The translations under genes were made by a program, and so were the position numbers. A model generated the notes under the pieces. The model was given only the letters and a program-made list of their open reading frames with translations, had not been told where the DNA came from and did no database searches. Shown one piece after another: positions 1-6,069 of a stretch of DNA of 6,069 bases. How positions within the stretch are numbered: position 1 is the first letter of the stretch; every line of letters starts with the position of its first letter. The DNA is from Sphingomonadaceae bacterium (GTDB lineage Bacteria > Pseudomonadota > Alphaproteobacteria > Sphingomonadales > Sphingomonadaceae): NCBI GenBank assembly GCA_013821585.1, contig JACDGO010000140.1, positions 1-6,069 on the forward strand, given 5' to 3'.

Positions 1-2487
1 ATGTTCGTCTATCGCGAAATCGCGGGCGACCGCTGCCCGGGTCCGGCGTTCGAAGCGGTCGAGGCGCGCAACGTCGCCAGCCGCTCGCAGGCGCGCGCCG
101 GACGCGATCCCGCCGCGCTGTTCGGCCGCGAAGCCGAGCTCGACTTGCTGCGCGAGTGCTGGCGGCTCGCCGGAGAGGGCGAGGGGCAGGTCGCGCTCGT
201 TCAGGGCGAGGCCGGGATCGGCAAATCCACTCTGATCGACACGATCCGGCGCGGCGTCGTCGATGCCGGCAGCGCGCACGTTTCCTGGTATTGCGGACCC
301 AATTTCTCCGCGCGTTCCCTCCACCCCGTAACCGAGCATATCGAGGGCGCGGCGGGCTTCGCGCGCGGCGACAGCGCGGAGGTTCGCCTCGGCAAGCTCG
401 CCGCGCTGCTCGATCGCGCCGGTGCCGACACGCCCGAGACGCGCTCCGTCCTCGCCGATCTGCTCTCGATCCCTGTCGAAGCCCCGGACGCGTCGGCGAT
501 GCTGACGCCCGAGCGCCGGCGCGCGCTTTCGCTCGAGACCTTGCTCGCGCTGATGGACCGGCTCGCCGCTGACGGCCCCGCGCTGTTCGTCGTCGAGGAT
601 CTGCATTGGGCCGATCCGACCACGCTCGAGCTGCTCGATCGCGCTGTCGAGCGCGCGATCGGGCGGCAATGGCTGATCCTCGCCACCGCGCGGCCGGACT
701 TCGCGTGCAACTGGTCCGATCACGCCGACGTCGCGCATATCCGTCTCGACCGGCTCGAGCAGGACGACGCGAAGCGCATTTGCGCGCGTATCGACGCCGC
801 CGGGCTCCTGCCGCCGGATGTCGCGCGCCAGATCGTTGCGCGCGCCGACGGCAACCCGCTGTTCGTCGAGGAAATCACCCGGTCGGTGATGGAGGAAATC
901 GCCGCGACGCCCCATTCCACCACGCCCGCCGAATGGTCGATCCCCGACACGCTGCAGGATTCGCTGATCGCCCGCCTCGACCGTCTCGGCCCCGCGCGCC
1001 AGATCGCGAGCATGGGAGCCGCCCTTGGCCGCGGCTTCGGCTACGAGCTCCTCTTCGAGGTCGTCGCCCAGCCGGCCGCCGAGCTGCGTCAGGCGCTGCG
1101 CGAGCTGACCCGCGCCGGGATTCTCGACTGCACCGGCCTGCCTCCCGCCAGCCGCTATTTGTTCAGCCACGCGCTGATGCGCGACGCCGCCTATGACAGC
1201 ATGCCCAGGCGCCAGCGTGAGGCGCTTCATGGCCGTATCGCCGAATCGCTCAGGACGCTCTTTCCCGGCATCGCGCAGACAGATCCGGCTCAACTCGCCG
1301 ACCATCTGACGCGGAGCGGAGCGGGGCTCGAGGCGATGCCGCTCTGGGCGGAGGCGGGCAGGCAGGCCGCTTCGCGCGCGGCGCACGCCGAAGCCGCCGG
1401 CCATCTGCGCACCGCGCTCGACCTCCTGCGCCGTCACCGTACCGAAGGCAGCGCGATAGATATCGAGTTGCAGTTGCTGGTCGGCCTCGCCGTCAGCCTT
1501 TCGGCGACCCGCGGCTTCTCCGATACCGAGGTCGGCAAGGTGCTTGGGGAGGCGCGTGCGATCTGCGACCTGCTCGGCAACGTCGCCGAACTGTATCCGG
1601 TGCTGCGCGGCCTGTGCTCTTTCATGCTCATCTCCGGCGACCTCGAAGCGGCCGAAGACTTTGCGCGCAAATGCGAGACGATCGCCATCGAGACCGGCCT
1701 GCCCGAGCACCGCATCCATGCCGATGAACCGCTCGGCTGGGTGCTGTGGGCGCAAGGAAGGCTCGTCGAAGCGCGCGTCCATCTCGAGCGGTGCGTGGAA
1801 ACGTGCATAGCGCACGAAGGCGAGAATCTTTCGAAACTCCAGGCGCAGCATCCGATGAGCCAGAGCCTCGCCCCGCTCCAGGTGCTGCTCCATGCGATCG
1901 GCGACGACGCGGGCTCGGCGCGCGCATCGGCGCTGCTGATGGAACGGACCGCGAAGCTGGCCGACCCGTTCCATTTGGCGTTCGGCCTGTTCTTTCGCGC
2001 CTTCGCCGCGCTCAGCACGGGCGATCATGCAATGGCGCGCGACAATGCGGCGGAGTCGATCGCGCTGTGCGAGCACAACGGGCTCGCTTCCTACCTCCTT
2101 TACGCGCGGCTGATTCACGCGCACGCGCTCGGCCGCCTTGGCGAGCCCGAGCGCGCCGCCGCGCTGGCGCGCGCGACGCTCGCGACATGCGAGCGCATCG
2201 GCCAGATTCATACGAAAAGCTTCCACTTGGGCGAAATCGCTGAATCGTTGCGCCTGGCGGGTGATCAGCCGGGAGCATTGGAAAGCGTGGAAGGCGCAAT
2301 CGCCGCCGCCGAGCGGTTGCGCGAGGGCTATTGGTTGCCCCAGCTTCACATGACGCGTGCCCGCATTATCGGCGGGGCCACGCCGTCCGGCCGTGCCGCG
2401 CTCAAAGTTGCCCGCTCGATCGCGCATGATCAGGGCGCGCTGAGGTTCGAACGCGAAGCAGAAGCGCTGCTCGCCGAGGCGGCCTAG
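1..2487 (+). CDS. Signalling ATPase with STAND/AAA-type NTPase and TPR-like repeats, C-terminal part of a probable class III cyclase-ATPase (5' partial)
   Basis: The visible 828 residues carry a P-loop NTPase. Walker A is GEAGIGKST (69-77), following an FGREAELDLL segment (41-50). Walker B is LFVVEDLHWAD (195-205), and a RADGNPLFVEE motif (281-291) is typical of MalT/STAND-like ATPases. A winged-helix-like part follows, with FSHALMRDAAYDSMPRRQREALH at about 388-410 matching the conserved FxHxLxxxAaY...RxxxH pattern. From about 445 to the end the protein is alpha-helical and Ala/Leu/Glu/Arg-rich, with TPR-like units such as 545-600 and 710-775. Residues 3-23 (VYREIAGD...FEAVEAR) resemble the linker joining a class III adenylate/guanylate cyclase domain to this ATPase in known proteins. 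The Met at position 1 is therefore probably internal and the catalytic cyclase domain lies off the window; this is inference. The likely role is cytoplasmic signal sensing coupled to cyclic nucleotide synthesis. If no cyclase lies upstream, it would be a stand-alone STAND regulator. No membrane segment or DNA-binding output domain is visible. The gene ends with TAG. Confidence 0.85.
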   Translation: MFVYREIAGDRCPGPAFEAVEARNVASRSQARAGRDPAALFGREAELDLLRECWRLAGEGEGQVALVQGEAGIGKSTLIDTIRRGVVDAGSAHVSWYCGPNFSARSLHPVTEHIEGAAGFARGDSAEVRLGKLAALLDRAGADTPETRSVLADLLSIPVEAPDASAMLTPERRRALSLETLLALMDRLAADGPALFVVEDLHWADPTTLELLDRAVERAIGRQWLILATARPDFACNWSDHADVAHIRLDRLEQDDAKRICARIDAAGLLPPDVARQIVARADGNPLFVEEITRSVMEEIAATPHSTTPAEWSIPDTLQDSLIARLDRLGPARQIASMGAALGRGFGYELLFEVVAQPAAELRQALRELTRAGILDCTGLPPASRYLFSHALMRDAAYDSMPRRQREALHGRIAESLRTLFPGIAQTDPAQLADHLTRSGAGLEAMPLWAEAGRQAASRAAHAEAAGHLRTALDLLRRHRTEGSAIDIELQLLVGLAVSLSATRGFSDTEVGKVLGEARAICDLLGNVAELYPVLRGLCSFMLISGDLEAAEDFARKCETIAIETGLPEHRIHADEPLGWVLWAQGRLVEARVHLERCVETCIAHEGENLSKLQAQHPMSQSLAPLQVLLHAIGDDAGSARASALLMERTAKLADPFHLAFGLFFRAFAALSTGDHAMARDNAAESIALCEHNGLASYLLYARLIHAHALGRLGEPERAAALARATLATCERIGQIHTKSFHLGEIAESLRLAGDQPGALESVEGAIAAAERLREGYWLPQLHMTRARIIGGATPSGRAALKVARSIAHDQGALRFEREAEALLAEAA

Positions 2488-2496
2488 CGGCGCGCC

Positions 2497-2525
2497 TTGC
2501 TTTCGCCCTCATTCTCCGTTACATC
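2497..2525 (+). promoter_or_regulatory. Weak candidate sigma70-type promoter for the helicase gene
   Basis: TTGCTT (2497-2502) and TACATC (2520-2525) are separated by 17 bases. Each hexamer matches only three of six consensus positions, so the support is mainly spacing and location just after the upstream stop codon. If used, transcription would begin near 2532 and give a leader of about 180 bases that contains the inverted repeats described below. No better promoter pair was found elsewhere in the gap, but alphaproteobacterial promoters are often poor matches to consensus. Confidence 0.18.
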
Positions 2526-2538
2526 ATGTTGCAGCGCA

Positions 2539-2559
2539 GCGTAGCGATCGTCGTTACGC
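2539..2559 (+). other. Short hairpin in the gap after the cyclase-ATPase gene
   Basis: GCGTAGCGA (2539-2547) pairs with TCGTTACGC (2551-2559) around a three-base TCG loop. This gives nine pairs, including one G-T wobble. It begins 52 bases after the upstream stop codon. No T-run follows on either strand, so it is not a standard intrinsic terminator. It could stabilise the 3' end of the upstream message, help factor-dependent termination, or belong to the helicase leader. Chance is possible in GC-rich DNA, though the near-perfect arms are longer than most such repeats. Confidence 0.4.
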
Positions 2560-2570
2560 CGGGTCCGCCA

Positions 2571-2642
2571 GCGTGAATTGCCCTTCTTGGGCCAGGCTCG
2601 ACCCATCTGACGCTTTCAGCCGAACGGCTTCCCCTTTCACGC
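2571..2642 (+). promoter_or_regulatory. Candidate structured 5' leader of the helicase gene (three-stem arrangement)
   Basis: Three inverted repeats nest without clashing. A closing stem pairs GCGTGAA (2571-2577) with TTCACGC (2636-2642). Inside it, GCCC (2580-2583) pairs with GGGC (2589-2592) over a five-base loop, and AGCCG (2618-2622) pairs with CGGCT (2625-2629). The tight AA loop of the last stem would probably open to four pairs with a GAAC loop. An alternative stem GGCT (2595-2598) with AGCC (2618-2621) would compete with it. Together these could form a three-way junction about 70 bases upstream of the helicase start. The pairings are seen in the sequence; any regulatory role is inference. 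It does not match a riboswitch class I recognise. Confidence 0.25.
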
Positions 2643-2698
2643 GGGTTGTCACCAAACTCGCTTGCGCGTGCGCCCGTTGGGCTGCGCGCTCGCTCCCT

Positions 2699-2716
2699 AT
2701 GTGAGTTATAAAATTG
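2699..2716 (+). promoter_or_regulatory. Start region of the helicase gene: in-frame ATG-TGA followed by TTG start
   Basis: The helicase reading frame is closed upstream by TGA at 2702-2704, which directly follows an ATG at 2699-2701. The only usual start codon between that stop and the conserved N-terminus is TTG at 2714. The nearest purine-rich stretch is GTGAG (2701-2705), a weak Shine-Dalgarno match about eight bases before the TTG. A GTG at 2701 opens a separate 26-codon frame that ends at TGA 2779-2781 and overlaps the helicase start. The poor initiation signals suggest modest or regulated translation, or possibly a sequence error here. Confidence 0.5.
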
Positions 2717-4000
2717 ACCAAATTTTCCGATCTCGGCCTGTCCGCGCCGATCCTCGCTGCCTTGCAGGCGAAGGGCTATGACACGCCGACCCCCATTCAG
2801 CGCGACGCGATCCCCGTGCTGCTTGAAGGCCGCGATCTGTGCGGCATCGCCCAGACCGGCACCGGCAAGACCGCGGCGTTCGCGCTGCCCTCGCTGATGC
2901 GCCTCGCCGCCAATCCCAAGCCCCGTCCCCCCGGCGGTTGCCGCATGCTCGTGCTGTCGCCGACGCGCGAGCTCGCCGCGCAGATCGCGCAGTCGTTCGT
3001 CGACTATGGCAAGCAGCTGCGCCTCTCGGTCGGCTGCGTGTTCGGCGGAATGCCGATCGGCCGCCAGATCAAGATGTGCGGCGCGGGGCTCGACATCCTC
3101 GTCGCGACGCCGGGCCGCCTGATCGACCTGATCGAGCAGCGCGCGCTTTCGCTGCGCCATGTCGAGATCTTCGTCCTCGACGAGGCCGATCAGATGCTCG
3201 ACCTCGGCTTCATCCATGCGTTGAAGCACATCGACCGGCTGCTCCCCAAGCAGCGCCAGTCGCTGTTCTTCTCGGCGACGATGCCCAAGGCGATCGCCGA
3301 GCTCGGCGCGCGCTTCCTCGACAACCCCATCCAGGTCGCCGTCACCCCAATCGCATCGACCGCCGAGCGCGTCGATCAGTACGTCACCTTCGTCAACCCG
3401 CAGGAAAAGCAGGCGCTGTTGACGATCGTCCTCCAGAACGAGCCGATCGAGCGCGCGCTGATCTTCAGCCGCACGAAGCACGGCGCCGACAAGATCGTGA
3501 AGCACCTCGGCGCGGCGGGAATCCGCTCGGCCGCGATCCACGGCAACAAGTCGCAGAATGCGCGGATGGATGCGCTGAACGCGTTCAAGAAGGGCGAAAT
3601 CAAGATCCTGATCGCCACCGACATCGCCGCGCGCGGCATCGACGTCTCGGGCGTCAGCCATGTGTTCAACTTCGACCTGCCCAACGTCGCCGAGCAATAT
3701 GTCCATCGCATCGGCCGCACCGCTCGCGCCGGAGCGCCCGGCATCGCGGTCAGTTTCGTCGCGGGCGAGGAGAAGGGGTGGCTGCGCGACATCGAGAAGC
3801 TGACCGGCGTCAAGCTGACCCCCGCGCCGCTGCCTTCCGACTTCGAAGCGCTGCGCGCCAAGCTGCCCAAGCCTGCCGCATCGCCGCCCGGCCGCCGCCA
3901 CGAAGAACGCGACGAGCGCCCGCGCCGCAGCTTCGCCCCGCGACGTCCCGGTCAGGTTGGCGCGCACCGTGGCGCGATACGGCGGACTGGCGGACGGTGA
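2714..4000 (+). CDS. rhlE: DEAD-box ATP-dependent RNA helicase, RhlE type
   Basis: This 428-residue cytoplasmic protein should unwind short RNA duplexes using ATP. RhlE-type enzymes work in ribosome assembly, RNA turnover and growth in the cold. All core motifs are present in order: upstream aromatic F4, Q motif GYDTPTPIQ (21-29), motif I AQTGTGKT (46-53), Ia PTRELAAQ (83-90), GG (111-112), TPGR (132-135), II DEAD (156-159), III SAT (187-189), IV LIFSRTK (249-255), V ATDIAARGID (301-310) and VI HRIGRTARAG (331-340). The two RecA-like domains span about 1-210 and 220-370. A basic tail (391-428) contains 12 arginines, as expected for non-specific RNA contact. Length is close to E. coli RhlE. 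The TTG start is chosen because an in-frame stop lies 12 bases upstream and the FSDLGLSAPIL N-terminus fits the family. The intact motif set predicts an active enzyme. The RhlE label is by resemblance; a related subfamily remains possible. Confidence 0.95.
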   Translation: MTKFSDLGLSAPILAALQAKGYDTPTPIQRDAIPVLLEGRDLCGIAQTGTGKTAAFALPSLMRLAANPKPRPPGGCRMLVLSPTRELAAQIAQSFVDYGKQLRLSVGCVFGGMPIGRQIKMCGAGLDILVATPGRLIDLIEQRALSLRHVEIFVLDEADQMLDLGFIHALKHIDRLLPKQRQSLFFSATMPKAIAELGARFLDNPIQVAVTPIASTAERVDQYVTFVNPQEKQALLTIVLQNEPIERALIFSRTKHGADKIVKHLGAAGIRSAAIHGNKSQNARMDALNAFKKGEIKILIATDIAARGIDVSGVSHVFNFDLPNVAEQYVHRIGRTARAGAPGIAVSFVAGEEKGWLRDIEKLTGVKLTPAPLPSDFEALRAKLPKPAASPPGRRHEERDERPRRSFAPRRPGQVGAHRGAIRRTGGR

Positions 4001-4007
4001 TCTATCC

Positions 4008-4041
4008 AACCCCTCCCTTTTGAGGGAGGGGTTAGTTATTT
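4008..4041 (+). terminator. Terminator-like hairpin after the helicase gene
   Basis: AACCCCTCCC (4008-4017) is perfectly complementary to GGGAGGGGTT (4024-4033), giving ten pairs and an eleventh T-A pair over a TTTG loop. It starts eight bases after the helicase stop codon. The following AGTTATTTC is only moderately T-rich, so this is an imperfect intrinsic terminator on the + strand. The position between two same-strand genes suits separation of the helicase and peptidase messages. A perfect palindrome of this kind could also be a copy of a dispersed intergenic repeat, which cannot be judged from one window. Confidence 0.7.
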
Positions 4042-4065
4042 CGCAAGCTGGCGTTCATCGAACAC

Positions 4066-4083
4066 CCCCGATAGGGGCGCGCG
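4066..4083 (+). promoter_or_regulatory. Ribosome binding site of the peptidase gene, inside a small CCCC/GGGG hairpin
   Basis: AGGGG (4073-4077) lies six bases before the ATG at 4084 and is a good Shine-Dalgarno match. An in-frame TAG at 4072-4074 overlaps it, which fixes the ATG at 4084 as the first possible start. The four Gs (4074-4077) can pair with CCCC (4066-4069) across a GATA loop and would hide the ribosome binding site when folded. The hairpin is short, so any effect would be a modest, possibly temperature-sensitive dampening; that part is inference. Confidence 0.6.
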
Positions 4084-6069
4084 ATGAATTCTGTCCCTTC
4101 GCGCCTTGCGCGCTTCGCGTCCATCCTCGCCGCTTTCGCGCTTGCCGTTCCGGCGGTCGCGCAAAAGGGCGTGGCGGTCAGCCGCGTCGTCCCGGCGCCG
4201 ACGCCGTGGCTCTATCGCAACAGCGACATTCCACCCGATAGGGAGTGGATCTTCGGCGAACTGCCGAACGGTCTGCGTTACGCGGTCAGGCGCAATGGCG
4301 TGCCGCCGCATCAGGTGGCGATCCGCGTCGCTATCGACGCGGGCTCGCTGATGGAAGCGAAGGGCGAAGAGGGTTTCGCCCATTTCAACGAGCATTTGAG
4401 CTTTCGCGGCTCGCGCTATGTGCCCGACGGTGAAGCCAAGCGCGTGTTCCAGCGCCTCGGCGCGACTTTCGGGTCGGACACCAACGCCGCGACCACGCCG
4501 ACGCAGACGATCTACAAGCTCGATATTCCCAACGCCTCGCGCCAGGGACTCGACGACGCGGTGCGCATCCTTTCCGGGATGATGGCCGCGCCCGAGATCA
4601 CGCCGGCGGAGGTCGCCGCGGAGCGCCGCACGGTGCTCGCCGAGCTGCGTGAGGGCAACGGCCCGCAGGGGCGCGTCGTCGATGCGACGCGCGGACTGTT
4701 CTTCGCTGGCCAGCCGCTCGCCGATCATCCGACGATCGGCTCGGTCGCCGCCCTCAACGCCGCGACACCCGACAGCCTGCGCGCGTTCCACGACCGCTGG
4801 TATCGGCCCAACCGCACAGTCGTCGTCATCGCCGGCGATGGCGATCCGGCGGTGTTCGAGGCTTTGATCGGCCAGTATTTCGCCGACTGGAAGCCGGTGG
4901 GCGCTAACCCGCCCGATCCCGATTTCGGCAAGCCGCACCCCGACGCCGCGCGCACGCGCGTGCTTGTCGAACCGGGCTTGCCGCTGGCGGTCAGCCTCGC
5001 GGTCACGCGGCCGTGGTTTCAGAAGAACGACACGATCCGCTACAATCGGGGCAAGCTCGTCGATTCGCTCGCGATGCGGATCATCAACCGGCGGCTCGAA
5101 CGCCGCGCCCGCGCCGGCGGCAGCTACCTTCTCTCGAGCATCGATCAGGACGACGTGTCGCGCTCGGCCGACGCAACCTTCATTCAGGTCGTGCCGCTGG
5201 CAGACGACTGGCGCTCCGCGGTGCGGGACGTGCGCGCGGTGATCGCCGACGCGCTCGTCCATCCCCCCGGTCAGGCGGAGATCGACCGCGAGGCCGCCGA
5301 GTTCGCGGTTTCGCTCCAAGCCGCGGTTGAGACGTCGAGCAACGACGCCGGCGCCGAACTCGCCGACACGCTGGTCGAGGCGGTCAACATCCGCGAGACC
5401 GTCGCCAGCGATCAGGTCGCGCGCGACGTGTTCGCCGACATGCACGGCGAGCTGACGCCCGCCGCGATCCTCGCTTCGACGAAGAAGCTGATGACGGGCA
5501 CGCCCATGCGCGCGCTTCTTACCACGCCGCATGCCGATCCGCAGGCGCAGATGCAGTTGACCGAAGCGCTCACCGCCGATGTTCGTCCCGGCCCCGCGCA
5601 GGCCGCCGCCAGGCAGGCGAGCTTCGCGTTGCTGCCGAAGTTCGGGCCGGCCGCGACCGCCGTCAAACGCTCCCCGCCGACCGCCGTGGGCGTCCAGTTC
5701 GTCGAGCTGTCGAACGGCGTGCGTCTCGCGCTGTTCCCGTTGCGCAGCGACGTCGGCCGCACCTATGTCTCCGCGCGCTTCGGAGCGGGGCTTCTGGCGC
5801 TGCCCTCGGACCGGCCGACCCCGGCCTGGGCGGCGAATGCCGCGCTGGTTTCGAGCGGTATCGGCGATTTGGGGCAGGAAGAGCTCGACCAGCTCACCAG
5901 CGCGCGCCGCATCAACATGAGCTTCGACATCGGCGACGACGCCTTCACCTTGCGCGGGGTCACGCGTCCGGCCGACCTCGACGACCAACTGAAGCTCCTG
6001 GCCGCCAAATTGCTCAAGCCCGGCTGGGATCCCGCGCCGGTCGTCCGCGCCCGGGCCGCGATGCTGACG
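4084..6069 (+). CDS. Secreted M16-family zinc metallopeptidase (pitrilysin/insulinase type), 3' partial
   Basis: An uninterrupted frame of 662 codons runs from ATG 4084 off the window end with no stop. Residues 1-26 form a signal peptide: Arg7 and Arg10, a hydrophobic core at about 11-22, and an AVA-Q cleavage site after residue 26. The mature enzyme should act in the periplasm or cell envelope. The inverted zinc motif HxxEH is HFNEH (100-104). Glu103 is the likely catalytic base, and His100 and His104 are zinc ligands. The third ligand is probably Glu187 in ERRTVLAE (180-187), 83 residues after His104. The first M16 domain spans about 56-205. An M16_C-type domain follows from about 225, including FHDRWYRPNRTVVVIAGD (235-252). 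A second M16 lobe begins near 536 (VQFVELSNGVRLALFP) and lacks HxxEH, as usual for the non-catalytic half. Two-lobed bacterial relatives are typically about 900-1000 residues, so roughly a third is missing off the window. Substrates are probably peptides or small unfolded proteins; the specific one is unknown. A good Shine-Dalgarno precedes the start. Confidence 0.93.
   Translation, partial: MNSVPSRLARFASILAAFALAVPAVAQKGVAVSRVVPAPTPWLYRNSDIPPDREWIFGELPNGLRYAVRRNGVPPHQVAIRVAIDAGSLMEAKGEEGFAHFNEHLSFRGSRYVPDGEAKRVFQRLGATFGSDTNAATTPTQTIYKLDIPNASRQGLDDAVRILSGMMAAPEITPAEVAAERRTVLAELREGNGPQGRVVDATRGLFFAGQPLADHPTIGSVAALNAATPDSLRAFHDRWYRPNRTVVVIAGDGDPAVFEALIGQYFADWKPVGANPPDPDFGKPHPDAARTRVLVEPGLPLAVSLAVTRPWFQKNDTIRYNRGKLVDSLAMRIINRRLERRARAGGSYLLSSIDQDDVSRSADATFIQVVPLADDWRSAVRDVRAVIADALVHPPGQAEIDREAAEFAVSLQAAVETSSNDAGAELADTLVEAVNIRETVASDQVARDVFADMHGELTPAAILASTKKLMTGTPMRALLTTPHADPQAQMQLTEALTADVRPGPAQAAARQASFALLPKFGPAATAVKRSPPTAVGVQFVELSNGVRLALFPLRSDVGRTYVSARFGAGLLALPSDRPTPAWAANAALVSSGIGDLGQEELDQLTSARRINMSFDIGDDAFTLRGVTRPADLDDQLKLLAAKLLKPGWDPAPVVRARAAMLT

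Noticed and set aside
156..2353. Several overlapping frames on both strands inside the first gene
   Set aside because: Arg/Ala/Pro/Ser-rich translations without motifs, typical shadows of a GC-rich gene. The sense frame carries the Walker A, Walker B and GNPLF motifs.
2707..2712. TATAAA as a -10 element right before the helicase start
   Set aside because: No -35-like hexamer lies at suitable spacing, and transcription would begin inside the coding region a few bases after the TTG start.
3884..4000. Frameshift or truncation in the helicase C-terminal tail
   Set aside because: RhlE tails vary greatly in length and are simply basic. The tail here is Arg-rich to its stop, and the terminator follows eight bases later, so the gene end looks natural.
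2519..4009. 496-codon open frame on the - strand opposite the helicase
   Set aside because: It is codon-in-register with the helicase. Reverse stops would need TTA, CTA or TCA codons in the sense gene, which are rare in high-GC genes. Its translation is low-complexity Arg/Ala/Asp/Glu-rich with no recognisable domain.
2839..4023. 394-codon + strand frame overlapping the helicase
   Set aside because: Out-of-frame shadow with Arg/Pro-rich composition. The helicase frame has all DEAD-box motifs intact and in order.
4381..4395. HFNEH as a degenerate zinc motif, since HFLEH is more common
   Set aside because: The variable position does not bind zinc. Both histidines, the catalytic glutamate and the downstream glutamate ligand are present, so the site should be active.
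4036..5988. 650-codon open frame on the - strand opposite the M16 peptidase
   Set aside because: Also in codon register with the sense gene, which uses no TTA, CTA or TCA codons over this stretch. The product is Arg/Asp/Gly-rich with no known fold, while the sense strand has a signal peptide and a zinc site.

Overview
The window is high-GC, with most codons ending in G or C. It reads like an alphaproteobacterial chromosome, most likely a sphingomonad. That assignment rests on my recognition of the style of the three encoded proteins and on base composition; no marker gene is present. All three genes lie on the + strand and cover nearly all of the sequence.

Layout: (1) positions 1-2487 hold the C-terminal part of a large signalling ATPase, with a STAND/AAA-type NTPase, a winged-helix region and helical TPR-like repeats. 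Its first residues look like the linker that follows a class III adenylate/guanylate cyclase domain, so the real start is probably upstream of the window. (2) Positions 2488-2713 are a 226-base gap with a weak promoter candidate and several inverted repeats that could fold into a structured leader. (3) Positions 2714-4000 encode a complete DEAD-box RNA helicase of the RhlE type, which appears to start at TTG. (4) Positions 4001-4083 hold a strong terminator-like hairpin, then a Shine-Dalgarno sequence that can be folded into a small hairpin. (5) Positions 4084-6069 encode a secreted M16-family zinc metallopeptidase that runs off the end of the window.

The three genes do not look like one pathway. 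They are a signalling ATPase, an RNA-remodelling helicase and a periplasmic or cell-envelope peptidase, separated by gaps with their own signals, so they are probably independent transcription units. I see no mobile element, CRISPR array, tRNA, rRNA or defence-island signature. I do not find a convincing new biological system here. The points most worth checking are the gap before the helicase (possible structured leader, TTG start, in-frame ATG-TGA just upstream), the hidden ribosome binding site of the peptidase, and the missing N-terminus of the first gene.
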